A stretch of 64,000 nucleotides of DNA, from positions 186,001-250,000 of the forward strand of contig NZ_BSOW01000007.1 of the NCBI RefSeq assembly GCF_030160715.1, read 5' to 3'. The notes beneath the pieces were generated by a model, which was not told where the DNA came from, did no database searches, and saw only the letters and a list, made by a program, of their open reading frames with translations. This document shows positions 46,905-56,290 of the stretch, piece after piece. The position numbers and the translations under genes are program-made. The stretch is from Bradyrhizobium iriomotense (GTDB taxonomy: Bacteria > Pseudomonadota > Alphaproteobacteria > Rhizobiales > Xanthobacteraceae). Every line of letters begins with the position of its first letter. Position 1 is the first letter of the stretch.

Positions 46905-47465
46905 ATGCGCCTTCCCATTCTCGATCCGAAGGACCTGAGCGCCGAGCAGAAGCCGCTCTATGAGGACATGCGAGCGGGCATCAAGGACCATTTCAAGGGC
47001 TTTGTGAACATGCGCGAGGACGGCGCGCTGCTCGGACCCTGGAATCCCTGGATCCGCGAGCCTCGCTTCGGCAAGCCGGTGTGGGAGCTGGTCAAGGCGA
47101 TCGCGTCGAATCCGCTGCTGCCGGCGCCGGTGCGCGAGGTGGCGATCCTCGTCACCGGTTCGCACTTCCGCTCCGGCTATGAGCTCTATGCCCATGTGCT
47201 GGTCGCCGAACAGCGCGGCCTGTCGGACGAGAAGCTCGCGACAATCGTCGCCGGCCAGCGGCCGGTCGACCTCACCAAGCAGGAGGCCGTCGCCTACGAC
47301 ATGGCGTCCGCGCTGGTCAGCGGCGGCGTGCTGCCCGAGCTGACCTGGCGCGCGGCGGTGAAGGAATTCGGCGAGCATGGTGCGGCCGAATTGTCCTATC
47401 TCGTTGGCGTCTATTGCATGGTCTCGGTCACGCTGAACACGTTCGACGTGCCGGTACCGGATTAG
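46905..47465 (+). CDS. Carboxymuconolactone decarboxylase family protein
   Basis: A 186-residue AhpD-like helical protein. RLPILDPKDLSAEQKPLYED at the start and REVAILVTGSHFRSGYELYA are typical; the usual CxxC redox motif of AhpD is absent (S and H occupy the site GSHFRSGYE). GAGGAGA lies 6 bases before ATG 46905. Such proteins act as lyases or peroxidatic redox proteins; with no Cys pair the latter is unlikely. It follows the broken CMD gene by 157 bases. Confidence 0.85.
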   Translation: MRLPILDPKDLSAEQKPLYEDMRAGIKDHFKGFVNMREDGALLGPWNPWIREPRFGKPVWELVKAIASNPLLPAPVREVAILVTGSHFRSGYELYAHVLVAEQRGLSDEKLATIVAGQRPVDLTKQEAVAYDMASALVSGGVLPELTWRAAVKEFGEHGAAELSYLVGVYCMVSVTLNTFDVPVPD

Positions 47466-47486
47466 ACGCCGGCATCGTTTGCCCGA

Positions 47487-49068
47487 TCACTCCGCCGCCT
47501 TGCTTGCGGGCGGCGGGGGCGACCAGGCGATGCAGCGATTGCGACCTTCGGCCTTGGCCTGATAGAGCGCGTGATCGGCCGCAGCCATCAGCGCGTCGAT
47601 GCCCGACATGCTGACGCTGGCCTCGGCGATGCCGATGCTCACGGTGACGCCAAACTGGATCTTGTGGGCGGCGACATACGAGCTCATCACGCGCTTGCGG
47701 ATGCGCTCGGCGACCGTTCTCGCGCGCGACAGGCTGGTCTCGGGCAGGAGAACCGCGAACTCCTCGCCGCCGAGGCGGCCGACGATGTCAGATTTTCGTT
47801 TGCCGTCGAGGCACGCGGCAGCGACCGTCTTGATCGCGGCGTCGCCGACCGCGTGACCATAGCGGTCGTTGACCGACTTGAAGTGATCGATGTCGAGCAT
47901 CAACACCGAAACCGAACGATAATAGCGCTGGAAGCGGCTCCATTCCGCATCGAGGCTCTCGAGGAAATGGCGGCGGTTGAACAGGCCGGTGAGCGGATCG
48001 GTCGTTGCCAGCGTCTCCAGCATCTTGGCTTTTTGCGTGAGATCGGTGATATCGACATAGGTCAGCATGCGGCCGCCGTTCGACATCGTCGTGCAATGGG
48101 CGCGGATGCGCCGGCCGTCGGGGGTCTGAAGGTCGCGCACGTGATCGCCGGCTTTGACCTCTTCGACGCGCCTCGCCGGAAATCTTGCGAGCTCGCTCGG
48201 CGGGAGATCGGGCGCGCTGGCGCGATGCATGCGCCGCACCAGCGACGCGTAAGCCGGCCGGCCGGCCGCTTCCTCCTCGCTCACCTCCCAGAACCGCCGC
48301 ATCCGCCGGTTCATGAAGCTCGCGTTCAAGTCGGAATCGAGAAGGAGAACGCCGTCCTGGACGTTCTCCAGCGCATCCCGCAGAACCCTGAGCTCATCGG
48401 AGAAGCGCACGATATCGGTGACAGGCGTGTAGGTCAGCATTCGCCCACCGTCCGGCAACGGCGTGCACTGCACGCGCACGACGTCGCCGTTGGTTCGGCG
48501 CAGATCGATCGGCGTGGGATCTCCTGCCTCGACCTGACGGGCGCGCATTGCGACGTGCGCATCGAGCTCGGGGTCCGGCACTTCGTAGGCCCCCGGTATC
48601 ACGTCCATGATAGAGCAGTGTGAGGATGGAGGGATTGCTGTCGGCAACCTCGTCAGGCAGCCGCCACATTTCGCGGAATGACCGATTGATCAGGCGCGCC
48701 CTTAGCTGCGCGTCGAGCAGCACGATGCCGGTCGGCACGTGATCGAGCGCGGCGCGCAGCGCCAGCATCTGGCTGCGCATCAATGCGTCGCCGCGCCGAG
48801 CCGGCGCCGCCTCGGCCCTCGCCTCTCCGCCAGCCCTGCCGAGCGCCACACCGATCTCGCGGTCGGAACGCCAGACCACGCGGCATGCCAGCAACTCGTC
48901 GTCCGCAAGCTTCAACTGGAATTGGTCAGGCACGCCAAGGCCCGTCTCGAGCTGGAGCGTTGCCCCTTCCTCGGGCATGCGTCGCACCACGCAATCGAGC
49001 GACGATTGCCCAAAATTGAAGATGATCTTCCCGGCCAGGAACGTTCGTTCCGGCGTCAAACGGGGCAT
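47487..49068 (-). pseudogene. Diguanylate cyclase with PilZ-like and PAS domains, interrupted by a +1 frameshift
   Basis: From ATG 49068 (AGGAGG upstream) the frame reads a PilZ-like domain (KIIFNFGQSSLDCVVRRMP to ACRVVWRSDREIGVAL), then a first PAS (LDHVPTGIVLLDAQLRARLI) and ILTLLYHGRDTGG. There it loses meaning. One base out of phase GAYEVPDPELDAHVAM continues with a second PAS (ALENVQDGVLLLDSDLNASF) and a GGDEF domain (I-site RKSD, active site GRLGGEEF). One extra G in the run of five at 48590-48594 explains the break. Restored, the protein would make c-di-GMP. The downstream half alone could start at an internal codon and remain active. Confidence 0.8.
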
Positions 49069-49485
49069 CGCAACCTCCTGGACGAAACCGGCTCCAGTCT
49101 GCCGCAATGCCCCTTGCGGCGGGATAACGCAGATCGCGATTTTGCGGGAAGGCTAACGATCTGTTGACGGGTGCAGCAAATTGGAAGGACGCGGGGCGCA
49201 CGAAAAGCCGTTGCCCAACAGTTGCGCAGAGCGACGGCCGCGCACGGCCACCCGGACAGTTCCAGGACGTCCGCTTTACTGAAAATCCACCACGCCGGAA
49301 ATCAGTTGCGCACGATGTAATGCGGCGCTCGCAGCGCCTATCCGATTGGGGCGCGATCGGTCGCTGCGTCAAACCATACCGGGCCATCTGTGGACTGTCC
49401 GGGCGCGCGACGTTACCCTGCCGCTATCGCAACGACACACTTGCCTGCCAAGCTCGGGCGACGAGCACGAGAGAGGATGAAAGCA
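49069..49485. other. Gene-free stretch upstream of the diguanylate cyclase gene
   Basis: 417 bases between divergent genes. It should hold promoters for both, but I recognise no repeat, RNA gene or operator. Short open frames here lack a ribosome binding site or family resemblance. Confidence 0.5.
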
Positions 49486-49734
49486 ATGAAGACATCACGC
49501 CGTGTGTTGCTGGCCGGAATGGCTGGACTCGTCGCAGCACCAAAGGGTGCAGCCAGCGCCCATCCTTCCGTCGGCGGCGCAGACATGACGGTCGCCGAAG
49601 AGCACTTCGCCAGGCTGATCGCCGCCGCGCACGCGCCCGACATCACCTGCGCACGGCAGGCCGAGCGTTACGCGGAAACGCATTGGCCGGAGTATGTGAC
49701 GGCCGCACGAGCGGTGCTTGGCGCGAGAGGGTGA
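49486..49734 (+). CDS. Small exported protein with Tat-like signal
   Basis: An 82-residue protein, KTSRRVLLAGMAGLVAAPKG at the start being a twin-arginine-type signal. The short mature part has a helix-like EEHFARLIAAAHAPDITC with a single Cys. GAGAGG lies 9 bases before the ATG at 49486; an ATG at 49477 is too close to it. Function unknown. Confidence 0.55.
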   Translation: MKTSRRVLLAGMAGLVAAPKGAASAHPSVGGADMTVAEEHFARLIAAAHAPDITCARQAERYAETHWPEYVTAARAVLGARG

Positions 49735-49967
49735 GGTAGACCCCTTCTCCCCTTGTGGGCGTGTTGCGGTTACGCGCGTGATTTCCGCAATCCCAAAGAA
49801 TGATCGACGCCCGCTTCTCAAGCGTCGATGGTTCGATACGATTTTCCGTGAGCGTGCGACAAATTCTGCAACGCATCGGAAACGTCTCCACACGCATTTG
49901 GCAACCGAACCGCAAGCACCCGCGCCCCAGGTTGAGGCGTTCAGTTTTCGCTTGAGGGTGCGCCAAG

Positions 49968-51272
49968 TTGACGTTTGCTACCACGCGTTTCAGTCGCCTG
50001 CTTTCGCGCTTCATCTCCGACCGCCGCGGAAATATCGCGGTCATCTTTGCCATCGCGCTGTTGCCGGTGCTGGCCGCAGTCGGCGCCGCCGTCGACTATT
50101 CCCTCGCCGTGCGGGCGCGCACCAAGCTGATGGCGGCGCTCGATGACGCGGTGCTGGTCGCGACCGCCAAGAGCGAGATCACCAACACCGCTGCCACCGC
50201 ACAGAGCAATGCGCTGAACACGTTCGCGGCGCAGATGTCGGCCTACAACATGGCGACCGGCTCGGTGACCATCACCGTGACCGACAGCCTGACCACGCGG
50301 ACGGCGACAGGGACGGCGACGTCCTTTGTTTCAACCTATTTCATGGGGTTACTCGGCTACAAGACCATGACGGTGTCGGCGAGCTCGTCCTCGGCAGCCT
50401 CGCTGCCCACCTATATCGACTTCTACGTGCTTCTGGACAACTCGCCCTCGCAGGGGCTGGGCGCGACCTCCGCTGACATGACGGCGTTGCAGGCCGCGAC
50501 CTCCGACAGTTGCGCCTTCGCCTGCCACGACACCTATACGTCGAGCTCGAAGAAGACCAAGCAGACCAACAGCTACTATTCGATCGCAAAGAAGCTCGGC
50601 ATCACGATGCGCATCGACCTGGTGCGGGAGGCGACACAGTCGCTCACCGATACGGCAACGGCCAGCGAGCTCGTCAGCAACCAGTATCGCATGGCGGTCT
50701 ACACGATGGGCAGCGATTGCAGCTCGATCGGCTTGGCGACGATCTCCTCGCTCACCTCGAGCCTGTCGGCGGTGAAAACGGCGGTCTCCTCCGTCGACCT
50801 GATGACGATCCCCTACACCAACTACAACAACGACATGTGCACCGACTTCGACGGCATCCTGTCGTCGATGAACAGCACGATTCCGACCTCCGGCACAGGC
50901 ACCGCCTCCTCACCCGAGAAATGGCTGTTCTTCATCTCGGACGGTGTGGCCGACTACTACTATCCGTCGAGCTGCTCGCAGACCGTCATCACCTCGTCCG
51001 GGCGATGCCAGGAGCCGCTGACGACCACGATCTGCGACACCATCAAGAACCGCGGCATCAACATCGCCATTCTCTACACGACCTATCTCGCGATCACCAA
51101 CAATAGCTGGTACACGACCTACATCGCGCCGTGGCGCAGCTCGATCGCGACCCAGATGAAGGCTTGCGCGACGTCGGGCTACTACTACGAGGTATCGAGT
51201 GACAGCAGCATCAGTGCCGCACTCACCGCGCTGTTCCAGAAGGCGGTTGCCTCCTCGCACCTGACGCAATAG
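49968..51272 (+). CDS. TadE/TadG-like protein with vWA domain
   Basis: A 434-residue protein starting at TTG 49968. The N-terminal hydrophobic stretch DRRGNIAVIFAIALLPVLAA is the TadE/TadG membrane segment. Residues about 155-420 form a vWA domain with MIDAS DNSPS, an unusually Ser/Thr-rich sequence and several Cys (CAFACHD, SDCSS, CQEP). TadG-like proteins assist Flp pilus assembly at the envelope, but no flp/tad genes are near, so it is an orphan. Ser and Thr richness suggests exposure outside the cell. Confidence 0.78.
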   Translation: MTFATTRFSRLLSRFISDRRGNIAVIFAIALLPVLAAVGAAVDYSLAVRARTKLMAALDDAVLVATAKSEITNTAATAQSNALNTFAAQMSAYNMATGSVTITVTDSLTTRTATGTATSFVSTYFMGLLGYKTMTVSASSSSAASLPTYIDFYVLLDNSPSQGLGATSADMTALQAATSDSCAFACHDTYTSSSKKTKQTNSYYSIAKKLGITMRIDLVREATQSLTDTATASELVSNQYRMAVYTMGSDCSSIGLATISSLTSSLSAVKTAVSSVDLMTIPYTNYNNDMCTDFDGILSSMNSTIPTSGTGTASSPEKWLFFISDGVADYYYPSSCSQTVITSSGRCQEPLTTTICDTIKNRGINIAILYTTYLAITNNSWYTTYIAPWRSSIATQMKACATSGYYYEVSSDSSISAALTALFQKAVASSHLTQ

Positions 51273-51348
51273 CCGCAGGCAGGTTTCGCGCTAACCCAGA
51301 AGAGCAATGGCCAGGCAAACGCCTGCCGTTGAGCATTGCGGCCAGTCG

Positions 51349-52797
51349 TCAGCGGCGATCGGCCGGCACGAGCTGGTCGAGGTCCGGCAGCATCTCCTTC
51401 AGGCGCTTGTTGTACTCATCGTCGGAGAGCGGCGCGGCAGGCGCGCGCGAGGCGGCTTCCGGTGAAAGGCCGACGCGGGTCAATTGCGGCACGAGCAGGA
51501 CAAGGAGCAGCAGCAGCCATTGCGCGGCCAGAAACGGCGCCAGTGCGCGCAGGAAGGGACGGAAGGCAACCTGCTCCCGCAGCACACCACGCACCATCAT
51601 CAGCACATAGCCGAACGGCGGCAGCAGGAAGCTCGACTGCAAGGTGAGCAGGACCAGCACCGACACCCAGCGCGCATCCGCGACGCGGATCAGGAGCGGC
51701 GGAATCACGATCGGCACGATCACGAAGATGATCTCGAAGGCGTCGAGCACGAAGGCCGAGATCGCGATCACCGCAAGCACGGCGAGCACCGCCGCGATCT
51801 CGCCGCCTGGGATCGACGCGACCATCCTGCCGACGAGATCGGCGGTGCCGAGCAGCCGCAGGATCATCGTGAACGTGGTCGCCGCAAGCAGCAGCGCGAA
51901 CAAGGCTCCGGTCAGCGCGATGGCGTCACTGAGCACCCTGTTCAGGACTTTCCAGGACAGCCGGCCGGTGAGGAGACCGGCGGCAAGCAACGCAAAGGCG
52001 CCCATCGCGGCGGCTTCGACCGCATAGAAATAGCCGACGGTGACGCCGCCGAGCAGCGTGAGCAGGAAGAGAAGCGCGATGACGGCGAGCCAGGCTTCGC
52101 CCGCGGTCAGGCGCTCCGGTTTCGGCGGCGTGGGTGCGACGCGGCCGGCGATCCAGGACAGCACCAGGCATAGTGCGATGAAGATGCCGCCCGGCACCAG
52201 CGCCGCGTGAAAGATATCCTGCGTGTTGACGACGCGGTCGCTGCGGCCGGTGGCCGTCACCGCCATGGTGTGGGCCGACAGCATGGCGTCGCTGAGCAGG
52301 ATCAGCACCAGCGACGGCGGCACCAGCACGCCGAGCGTGGCCGCGACCGCGATCACAGCGTGACGCACCGGCGCCGCGATCCCCTCCGCGGCCAGCCGCG
52401 GCGAGACCACGCGCGAGAGCGCGAGCACGCTGGCGCCGACCGAGCCGTTCATCGGACCGAGCAAGGCGCCGAGCAGCATGCCCGAGACCAGCAGCGCGGC
52501 GGAGCTGCGCGGCAGCACCGCGTTGCCGGCGCGATAGAGCGCATCGGCGACCGGAAGGCGGTCGAGCAAGAGACCCATGGTCACGTAGAGCGGCAGCGCC
52601 TGGAGCAGGTCGTTTTCGAGAAGGTTGATCAGCCGGCTGGGCAGCGCACCCAGCGTCGCCAGATCGAATGCACCGGACACCACGCCGAGCACGGCGCCAC
52701 AGGTCGCCATCGCGATCAGGATGACGGCCGCAGGCAGGCCGGTGGAGACGATCGCGATGCCGACCAGCACCAGGAGCGCGAGACCAAGCCATGCCAT
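51349..52797 (-). CDS. TRAP transporter large permease (DctM type)
   Basis: A 482-residue protein with about twelve membrane helices of the DctM fold. Typical segments are LPLYVTMGLLLDR, GMLLGALLGPMNGSVGAS, and AATLGVLVPPSLVLILLSD. It co-transports an organic acid with Na+ or H+ using the small permease. It begins 3 bases from the stop of the small-permease gene, so both are cotranscribed. No DctP binding protein is seen nearby. The C-terminal tail (LSDDEYNKRLKEMLPDLDQL) is a cytoplasmic extension. Confidence 0.87.
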   Translation of the reverse strand: MAWLGLALLVLVGIAIVSTGLPAAVILIAMATCGAVLGVVSGAFDLATLGALPSRLINLLENDLLQALPLYVTMGLLLDRLPVADALYRAGNAVLPRSSAALLVSGMLLGALLGPMNGSVGASVLALSRVVSPRLAAEGIAAPVRHAVIAVAATLGVLVPPSLVLILLSDAMLSAHTMAVTATGRSDRVVNTQDIFHAALVPGGIFIALCLVLSWIAGRVAPTPPKPERLTAGEAWLAVIALLFLLTLLGGVTVGYFYAVEAAAMGAFALLAAGLLTGRLSWKVLNRVLSDAIALTGALFALLLAATTFTMILRLLGTADLVGRMVASIPGGEIAAVLAVLAVIAISAFVLDAFEIIFVIVPIVIPPLLIRVADARWVSVLVLLTLQSSFLLPPFGYVLMMVRGVLREQVAFRPFLRALAPFLAAQWLLLLLVLLVPQLTRVGLSPEAASRAPAAPLSDDEYNKRLKEMLPDLDQLVPADRR

Positions 52798-52800
52798 CAG

Positions 52801-53286
52801 TCACCCGCCCCCGCGCGGGCGGAAGATGTCGAGAAGCGCCTGGCCGAGAACGAGCACCGCCAGCAGCAAGAGCGCGATCTTGACCAGGAAGTAGCCGGGG
52901 TTGCCGGAGTCCTGGAATGCCTCGAGCTGTCGAACGCTTGAGAAGACGCTTCTATTGCCCGCGATCAGCACGAACAGCGCCCAGGGCAAGAGGCCGATCG
53001 CTGCGCCGAGCCGTATCAGCATCGCCCGCGTGCGCGGAGAATAGTGCCGCGCAAGCAGATCGGCCGAAAGATGCGTCCGCGCCCGCGTCGCCGCAGTGAC
53101 GCTGGCCGCGACAAACAGCGCGAAGGCGATCTGCCCGAGATCATTGGCCTCGCGCGAATAGCGCTGAACGAAGTCGCGCAGCGGCCATTGCAGGAAGAGC
53201 AGGATGATCAACGGTAGCGCCAGCCATTTGGCCGCGGCGACGATGGCGCCGATCACACGATCGAGGCTGCGAAGGAAGATCGTCAT
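52801..53286 (-). CDS. TRAP transporter small permease (DctQ type)
   Basis: A 161-residue protein with four membrane helices and the pattern LQWPLRDFVQRYSREANDLG that follows the first helix in DctQ subunits. ATG 53286 (MTIFLRSLDRV) is preferred to an upstream start that adds 17 residues. It pairs with the large permease 3 bases downstream. Confidence 0.82.
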   Translation of the reverse strand: MTIFLRSLDRVIGAIVAAAKWLALPLIILLFLQWPLRDFVQRYSREANDLGQIAFALFVAASVTAATRARTHLSADLLARHYSPRTRAMLIRLGAAIGLLPWALFVLIAGNRSVFSSVRQLEAFQDSGNPGYFLVKIALLLLAVLVLGQALLDIFRPRGGG

Positions 53287-53472
53287 GGCGCCACCCGATA
53301 TCTCGACCAGAGTGGCCTGCCGCCTGACGCGGGACAAGAGCCAAAATTCAAGCCTAGATCACTGCTACATCGGTCTGATGCTGAACAGCTTCGATGCTGG
53401 CGGCGGAGGCGGTGGCTACGTCATCGGGTCGTTGAGCCTTATGGCTCTTGCAGCTTGTCGTAGCTGCCGAGT

Positions 53473-53856
53473 TCATTGTCCGCTCCATCCGCTCTTGGGT
53501 GGTGTATAGCCATTGCTGTTCCACCAACTCGTGGAACCGCTCGCAGGCGGTTGATAGCCGCTGTTGCTCCACGCGCTGGTAGGTGGTTGATAGTTATTCC
53601 ACGCGCTCTGCGGCGGTTGATAGCCATCGCTGTTCCACGAGCTTTGGGGTAGCTGGTGCCGTGCGGCGTCTTTGCTCCACCAACTATTTGGCACTCGGCT
53701 CGGACGGCTCTGCTGGATGGAAAGTCGCTGCTGTGCGATTGATCCGGCACTCGGCATCTGGTGTTGCGCGCCACCAATGATGATGAGTTGGTCTTGGGCG
53801 TAGGATGGTGCAGCCAAGCCAATTGCCGTCGCAGCCGTGATGATTGCTTTGCGCAT
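53473..53856 (-). CDS. Secreted repeat protein (aromatic GYQPPxSxW repeats)
   Basis: A 127-residue protein with signal peptide RKAIITAATAIGLAAPSYAQ, cleaved after Ala. The mature C-terminal half has at least four imperfect tandem units of the type SxWNSxGYQPPxS (for example SSWNSDGYQPPQS, SAWNNYQPPTS and SAWSNSGYQPPAS). The units are rich in Trp, Tyr and Pro and low in charge. GGGAGGG precedes ATG 53856. I recognise no family. The composition suggests an extracellular or matrix-type structural protein. Confidence 0.65.
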   Translation of the reverse strand: MRKAIITAATAIGLAAPSYAQDQLIIIGGAQHQMPSAGSIAQQRLSIQQSRPSRVPNSWWSKDAARHQLPQSSWNSDGYQPPQSAWNNYQPPTSAWSNSGYQPPASGSTSWWNSNGYTPPKSGWSGQ

Positions 53857-54110
53857 CAATTCGCCCTCCCGGTTAGATGGGGATGGGCGTTAACGATAGC
53901 TCCATTGGGCCGCGCCTTCTAGTGATTCCCGGGCCGAAGGCTAATTTGATGCGTCGTCCCAGTAAAAAAGCTCGCGCTGCCTATTTCCGAACCACTTTGC
54001 TCTTCTGAAATGCGGCGCGTTAGGGGTACTCCCTGGTTCACTCGCGCGAAGGAGCAGTAGGCTCGGGTATGTTCTTGGCCGATCGAGGTTGCGGAACGAG
54101 ACGAGGGAAT

Positions 54111-54593
54111 ATGATCTTAAGCACCCACGCAGTAGTCGGCGGCGCCATCGCTAGCCTGTTCCCGTCGCACCCAATCCTCGTTGCGGTTGCGGCCTTCGCA
54201 AGCCACTTTGCGATCGACGCGATTCCGCATTGGGATTATCCGCTTCGAGCGATCAGGCTAAAGCCGGGCGCCGACAATCGCCGCCTGTTAGATCCGAGGT
54301 TTTTGCGCGATCTGGCCCTTATCGGCTTCGATGCTTGCGCGGGTCTATTGATAGCAACTTGGCTTTTCGCAACACCCGCAACGATTGGAGTGATCGTGCT
54401 CGGCGCCCTCGCGGGCATGATGCCTGACCCCCTGCGGGTCGTGCACAGGGTTCTTCCGAAGCAGCCTCTGACGACCCTACAGCGTTTGCATAGATGGACC
54501 CACACGAAGCGGAGGCTTCGTTGGCCGCTCGGCATCAGCTCGCAAGCACTCTTTGCCGCATCCGTATCCTGGATAGTTTTGACCGTTGGCTGA
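54111..54593 (+). CDS. Membrane protein related to YdjM/DUF457-type putative hydrolases
   Basis: A 160-residue protein with three or four hydrophobic segments. LSTHAVVGGAIASLFP and SHFAIDAIPHWDYPLRA have the conserved His/Asp (HAVVG, HFAIDAIPHWD) of the membrane-bound metal-dependent hydrolase group. ATG 54111 after ACGAGGGA is used rather than the upstream 54069. Role unknown. It is followed by a small membrane-protein gene on the same strand. Confidence 0.7.
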   Translation: MILSTHAVVGGAIASLFPSHPILVAVAAFASHFAIDAIPHWDYPLRAIRLKPGADNRRLLDPRFLRDLALIGFDACAGLLIATWLFATPATIGVIVLGALAGMMPDPLRVVHRVLPKQPLTTLQRLHRWTHTKRRLRWPLGISSQALFAASVSWIVLTVG

Positions 54594-54625
54594 GGAAGCA
54601 ACGTGCGATAAGGGGAGGAAGGACC

Positions 54626-54865
54626 GTGGATCACGACAAACTCAACGATCGCCTCACGCATCTAGAGGGGCAAGTGTCCCGATTGCTAATCGCCCTTTGC
54701 TGCGCGCTTAGCGTCATCCTCGTGTTCATTTTCTATGACCGACGACCCTATTTTTTCGATCAGGATGCGGGTGACGCCGTCGTAAGGATGATCGGTACCG
54801 TCGCATCATCTTTCGTTGTGGGCTGGCCAATCGTGAGATGGGTTGTCGGCAAAAAGTCGGAATAA
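54626..54865 (+). CDS. Small membrane protein
   Basis: A 79-residue protein from GTG 54626 preceded by GGGGAGGAAGG. A short coiled-coil-like start (DHDKLNDRLTHLEGQVSRL) leads into a hydrophobic helix (LLIALCCALSVILVFIF) and a second one near the end (TVASSFVVGWPIVRWVVG). Two transmembrane segments, function unknown. Confidence 0.6.
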   Translation: MDHDKLNDRLTHLEGQVSRLLIALCCALSVILVFIFYDRRPYFFDQDAGDAVVRMIGTVASSFVVGWPIVRWVVGKKSE

Positions 54866-55077
54866 CGCTATCCGATGACGCACTTGGTACCGTCCTAATT
54901 TGAACACTCGCAAACCGCGATTAGGCCACTTCAAGTTCTGCTCATGGTCTAACGGGCGTTCAGCGTTTGTGACGCCGTCTAAAGGATACCGGCAACGGTT
55001 ACACGACGATATGACCCGCGAGGGCAACAGCAGGTCGCTAGTTCTCCAGATGCGCATGCCATCTCGGAGGATTTTTG

Positions 55078-55337
55078 ATGCTGCAATCACGACGTGGATT
55101 TCTGATCGGCGCCGGTGCCGTGCTGACGACGACATTCGTGAAGGACGCGCGCTCCTTCATTCAACGGACGAGCCAGCCACTGCTAGCGTCACCTTCGCAC
55201 GTGGTCGAGACTATGTATTGGCATGAAATTCCCGACGAGGGCTATCAACTTACGCTCGGCCGTGGAGCATTGCGCCGCCCCCGCCGACGTGGAGAGAATT
55301 TTTCGTGAGCGAGGGCATCCCGCACCAAACAAGGTGA
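55078..55337 (+). pseudogene. Small Tat-signal protein gene with single-base frameshift
   Basis: ATG 55078 (CGGAGG upstream) reads LQSRRGFLIGAGAVLTTTFV, a Tat-type signal, and continues to YQLTLG at 55260. Then the frame runs into Arg-rich sequence and stops at 55308. One base out of phase from 55260 the sequence reads PWSIAPPPPTWREFFVSEGI and ends at 55337. I recall a similar ending in related small rhizobial proteins. One missing C near GGCCG (55258-55262) would restore it. Confidence 0.6.
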
Positions 55338-55366
55338 GCAGCAGCGACGGGGTATGAGTTATGGCG

Positions 55367-56173
55367 TCAACTGTCCTCCGTCGGCATGGTCCGGCGCCAC
55401 CGAGTAATCTTGGCCGACAGCTTATGCCTAGCCTGATGGGCCAATCGCCCAAGTCTTGCGGGGATCAGAAAAGGCGTATTGGCGGCATAGGCGTGATATT
55501 CAGGAAACGCCAGCCTTAGAATGGCTTCTTCGTTGATCATTCGCCGACATTGAATGATCGCAACCACAACGGCGATGAGTACGGCAAGCGGTGAAAGCAC
55601 CTGTAGTGTGACACCGACCAAGGCAACACCCTCACAGAGGTAGAGCGGATGCCGGACGATTCGATAAGGCCCTTCTGTCACCAAATGCCTTGCCTCCGCC
55701 AGAATGCTGAAGGATTTGCCCAACCAGCGGAGCACCACGAAAGCAAGCGAGGCACCCACCAGGATCAACGTCGTGGACAGAGCCGACCAAATAGGGCCCA
55801 GTTCTGCCTTCGGAAGAAAAGCGAGTGCTATGCTCAGGGACGCGCCTAGCAATGCCGAGATGCGCGGCTCGATGCCCTTCGACTTCCGTATCGGGACCAG
55901 CCGGGTAATCGTTGTCAGTGCTATCAGGGTGAGGACCAGGACGTTCGCAACGCAAGCCGCGATCAATAGCAGCTCATGGATGCTGTCCAACGGAAGCAGG
56001 CGAGGAATGCTGGCGACACTGATGAGAGCAAACCCGCCATAGATGACGACGATTGCTGCTCTTGAGGTCCAATCCAGCCAAAGATTGACACCGCAATCGG
56101 CTATCCCGTTCTCGCCCGTTGGGGCGTTCACCTGGGCGAGCTTTACGTCAGTCACAGTGCTGACCTCGCTCAT
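55367..56173 (-). CDS. Isoprenylcysteine carboxylmethyltransferase-like (PEMT/ICMT) membrane protein
   Basis: A 268-residue membrane protein with about six hydrophobic segments. The C-terminal SAM-binding signature is VTEGPYRIVRHPLYLCEGVA, followed by NEEAILRLAFPEYHAYA, as in phospholipid and isoprenylcysteine methyltransferases. The substrate may be a phospholipid or another amphiphile. ATG 56173 (MSEVSTVTD) is chosen since an earlier start would be read from palindromic repeat DNA. Confidence 0.8.
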   Translation of the reverse strand: MSEVSTVTDVKLAQVNAPTGENGIADCGVNLWLDWTSRAAIVVIYGGFALISVASIPRLLPLDSIHELLLIAACVANVLVLTLIALTTITRLVPIRKSKGIEPRISALLGASLSIALAFLPKAELGPIWSALSTTLILVGASLAFVVLRWLGKSFSILAEARHLVTEGPYRIVRHPLYLCEGVALVGVTLQVLSPLAVLIAVVVAIIQCRRMINEEAILRLAFPEYHAYAANTPFLIPARLGRLAHQARHKLSAKITRWRRTMPTEDS

Positions 56174-56189
56174 TGAGGTTCGTCTTACT

Positions 56190-56290
56190 AGAGCACGATC
56201 CGGAAAAGTGTGCAGCGGTTTTCCGAAAAGATCGTGCTCAAACAAGGAGCTAAAGCGCGATGACGATTCAACCAAATTCATCGCGCTTTA
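56190..56290. repeat. Two neighbouring intergenic hairpins (family A intact copy plus a second palindrome)
   Basis: First hairpin: GAGCACGATC (56191-56200) with GATCGTGCTC (56230-56239) and inner CGGAAAA with TTTTCCG; core AAGTGTGCAGCGGTT is shared with the decayed copy at 1334-1408. Second: TAAAGCGCGATGA (56251-56263) with TCATCGCGCTTTA (56278-56290), perfect 13-base arms. Both are frequent in Bradyrhizobium-type genomes. Confidence 0.85.

Noticed and set aside
53520..53660. CRISPR-like repetition
   Set aside because: The repeats are codon-phased units inside a secreted protein gene, of unequal length and without spacers.
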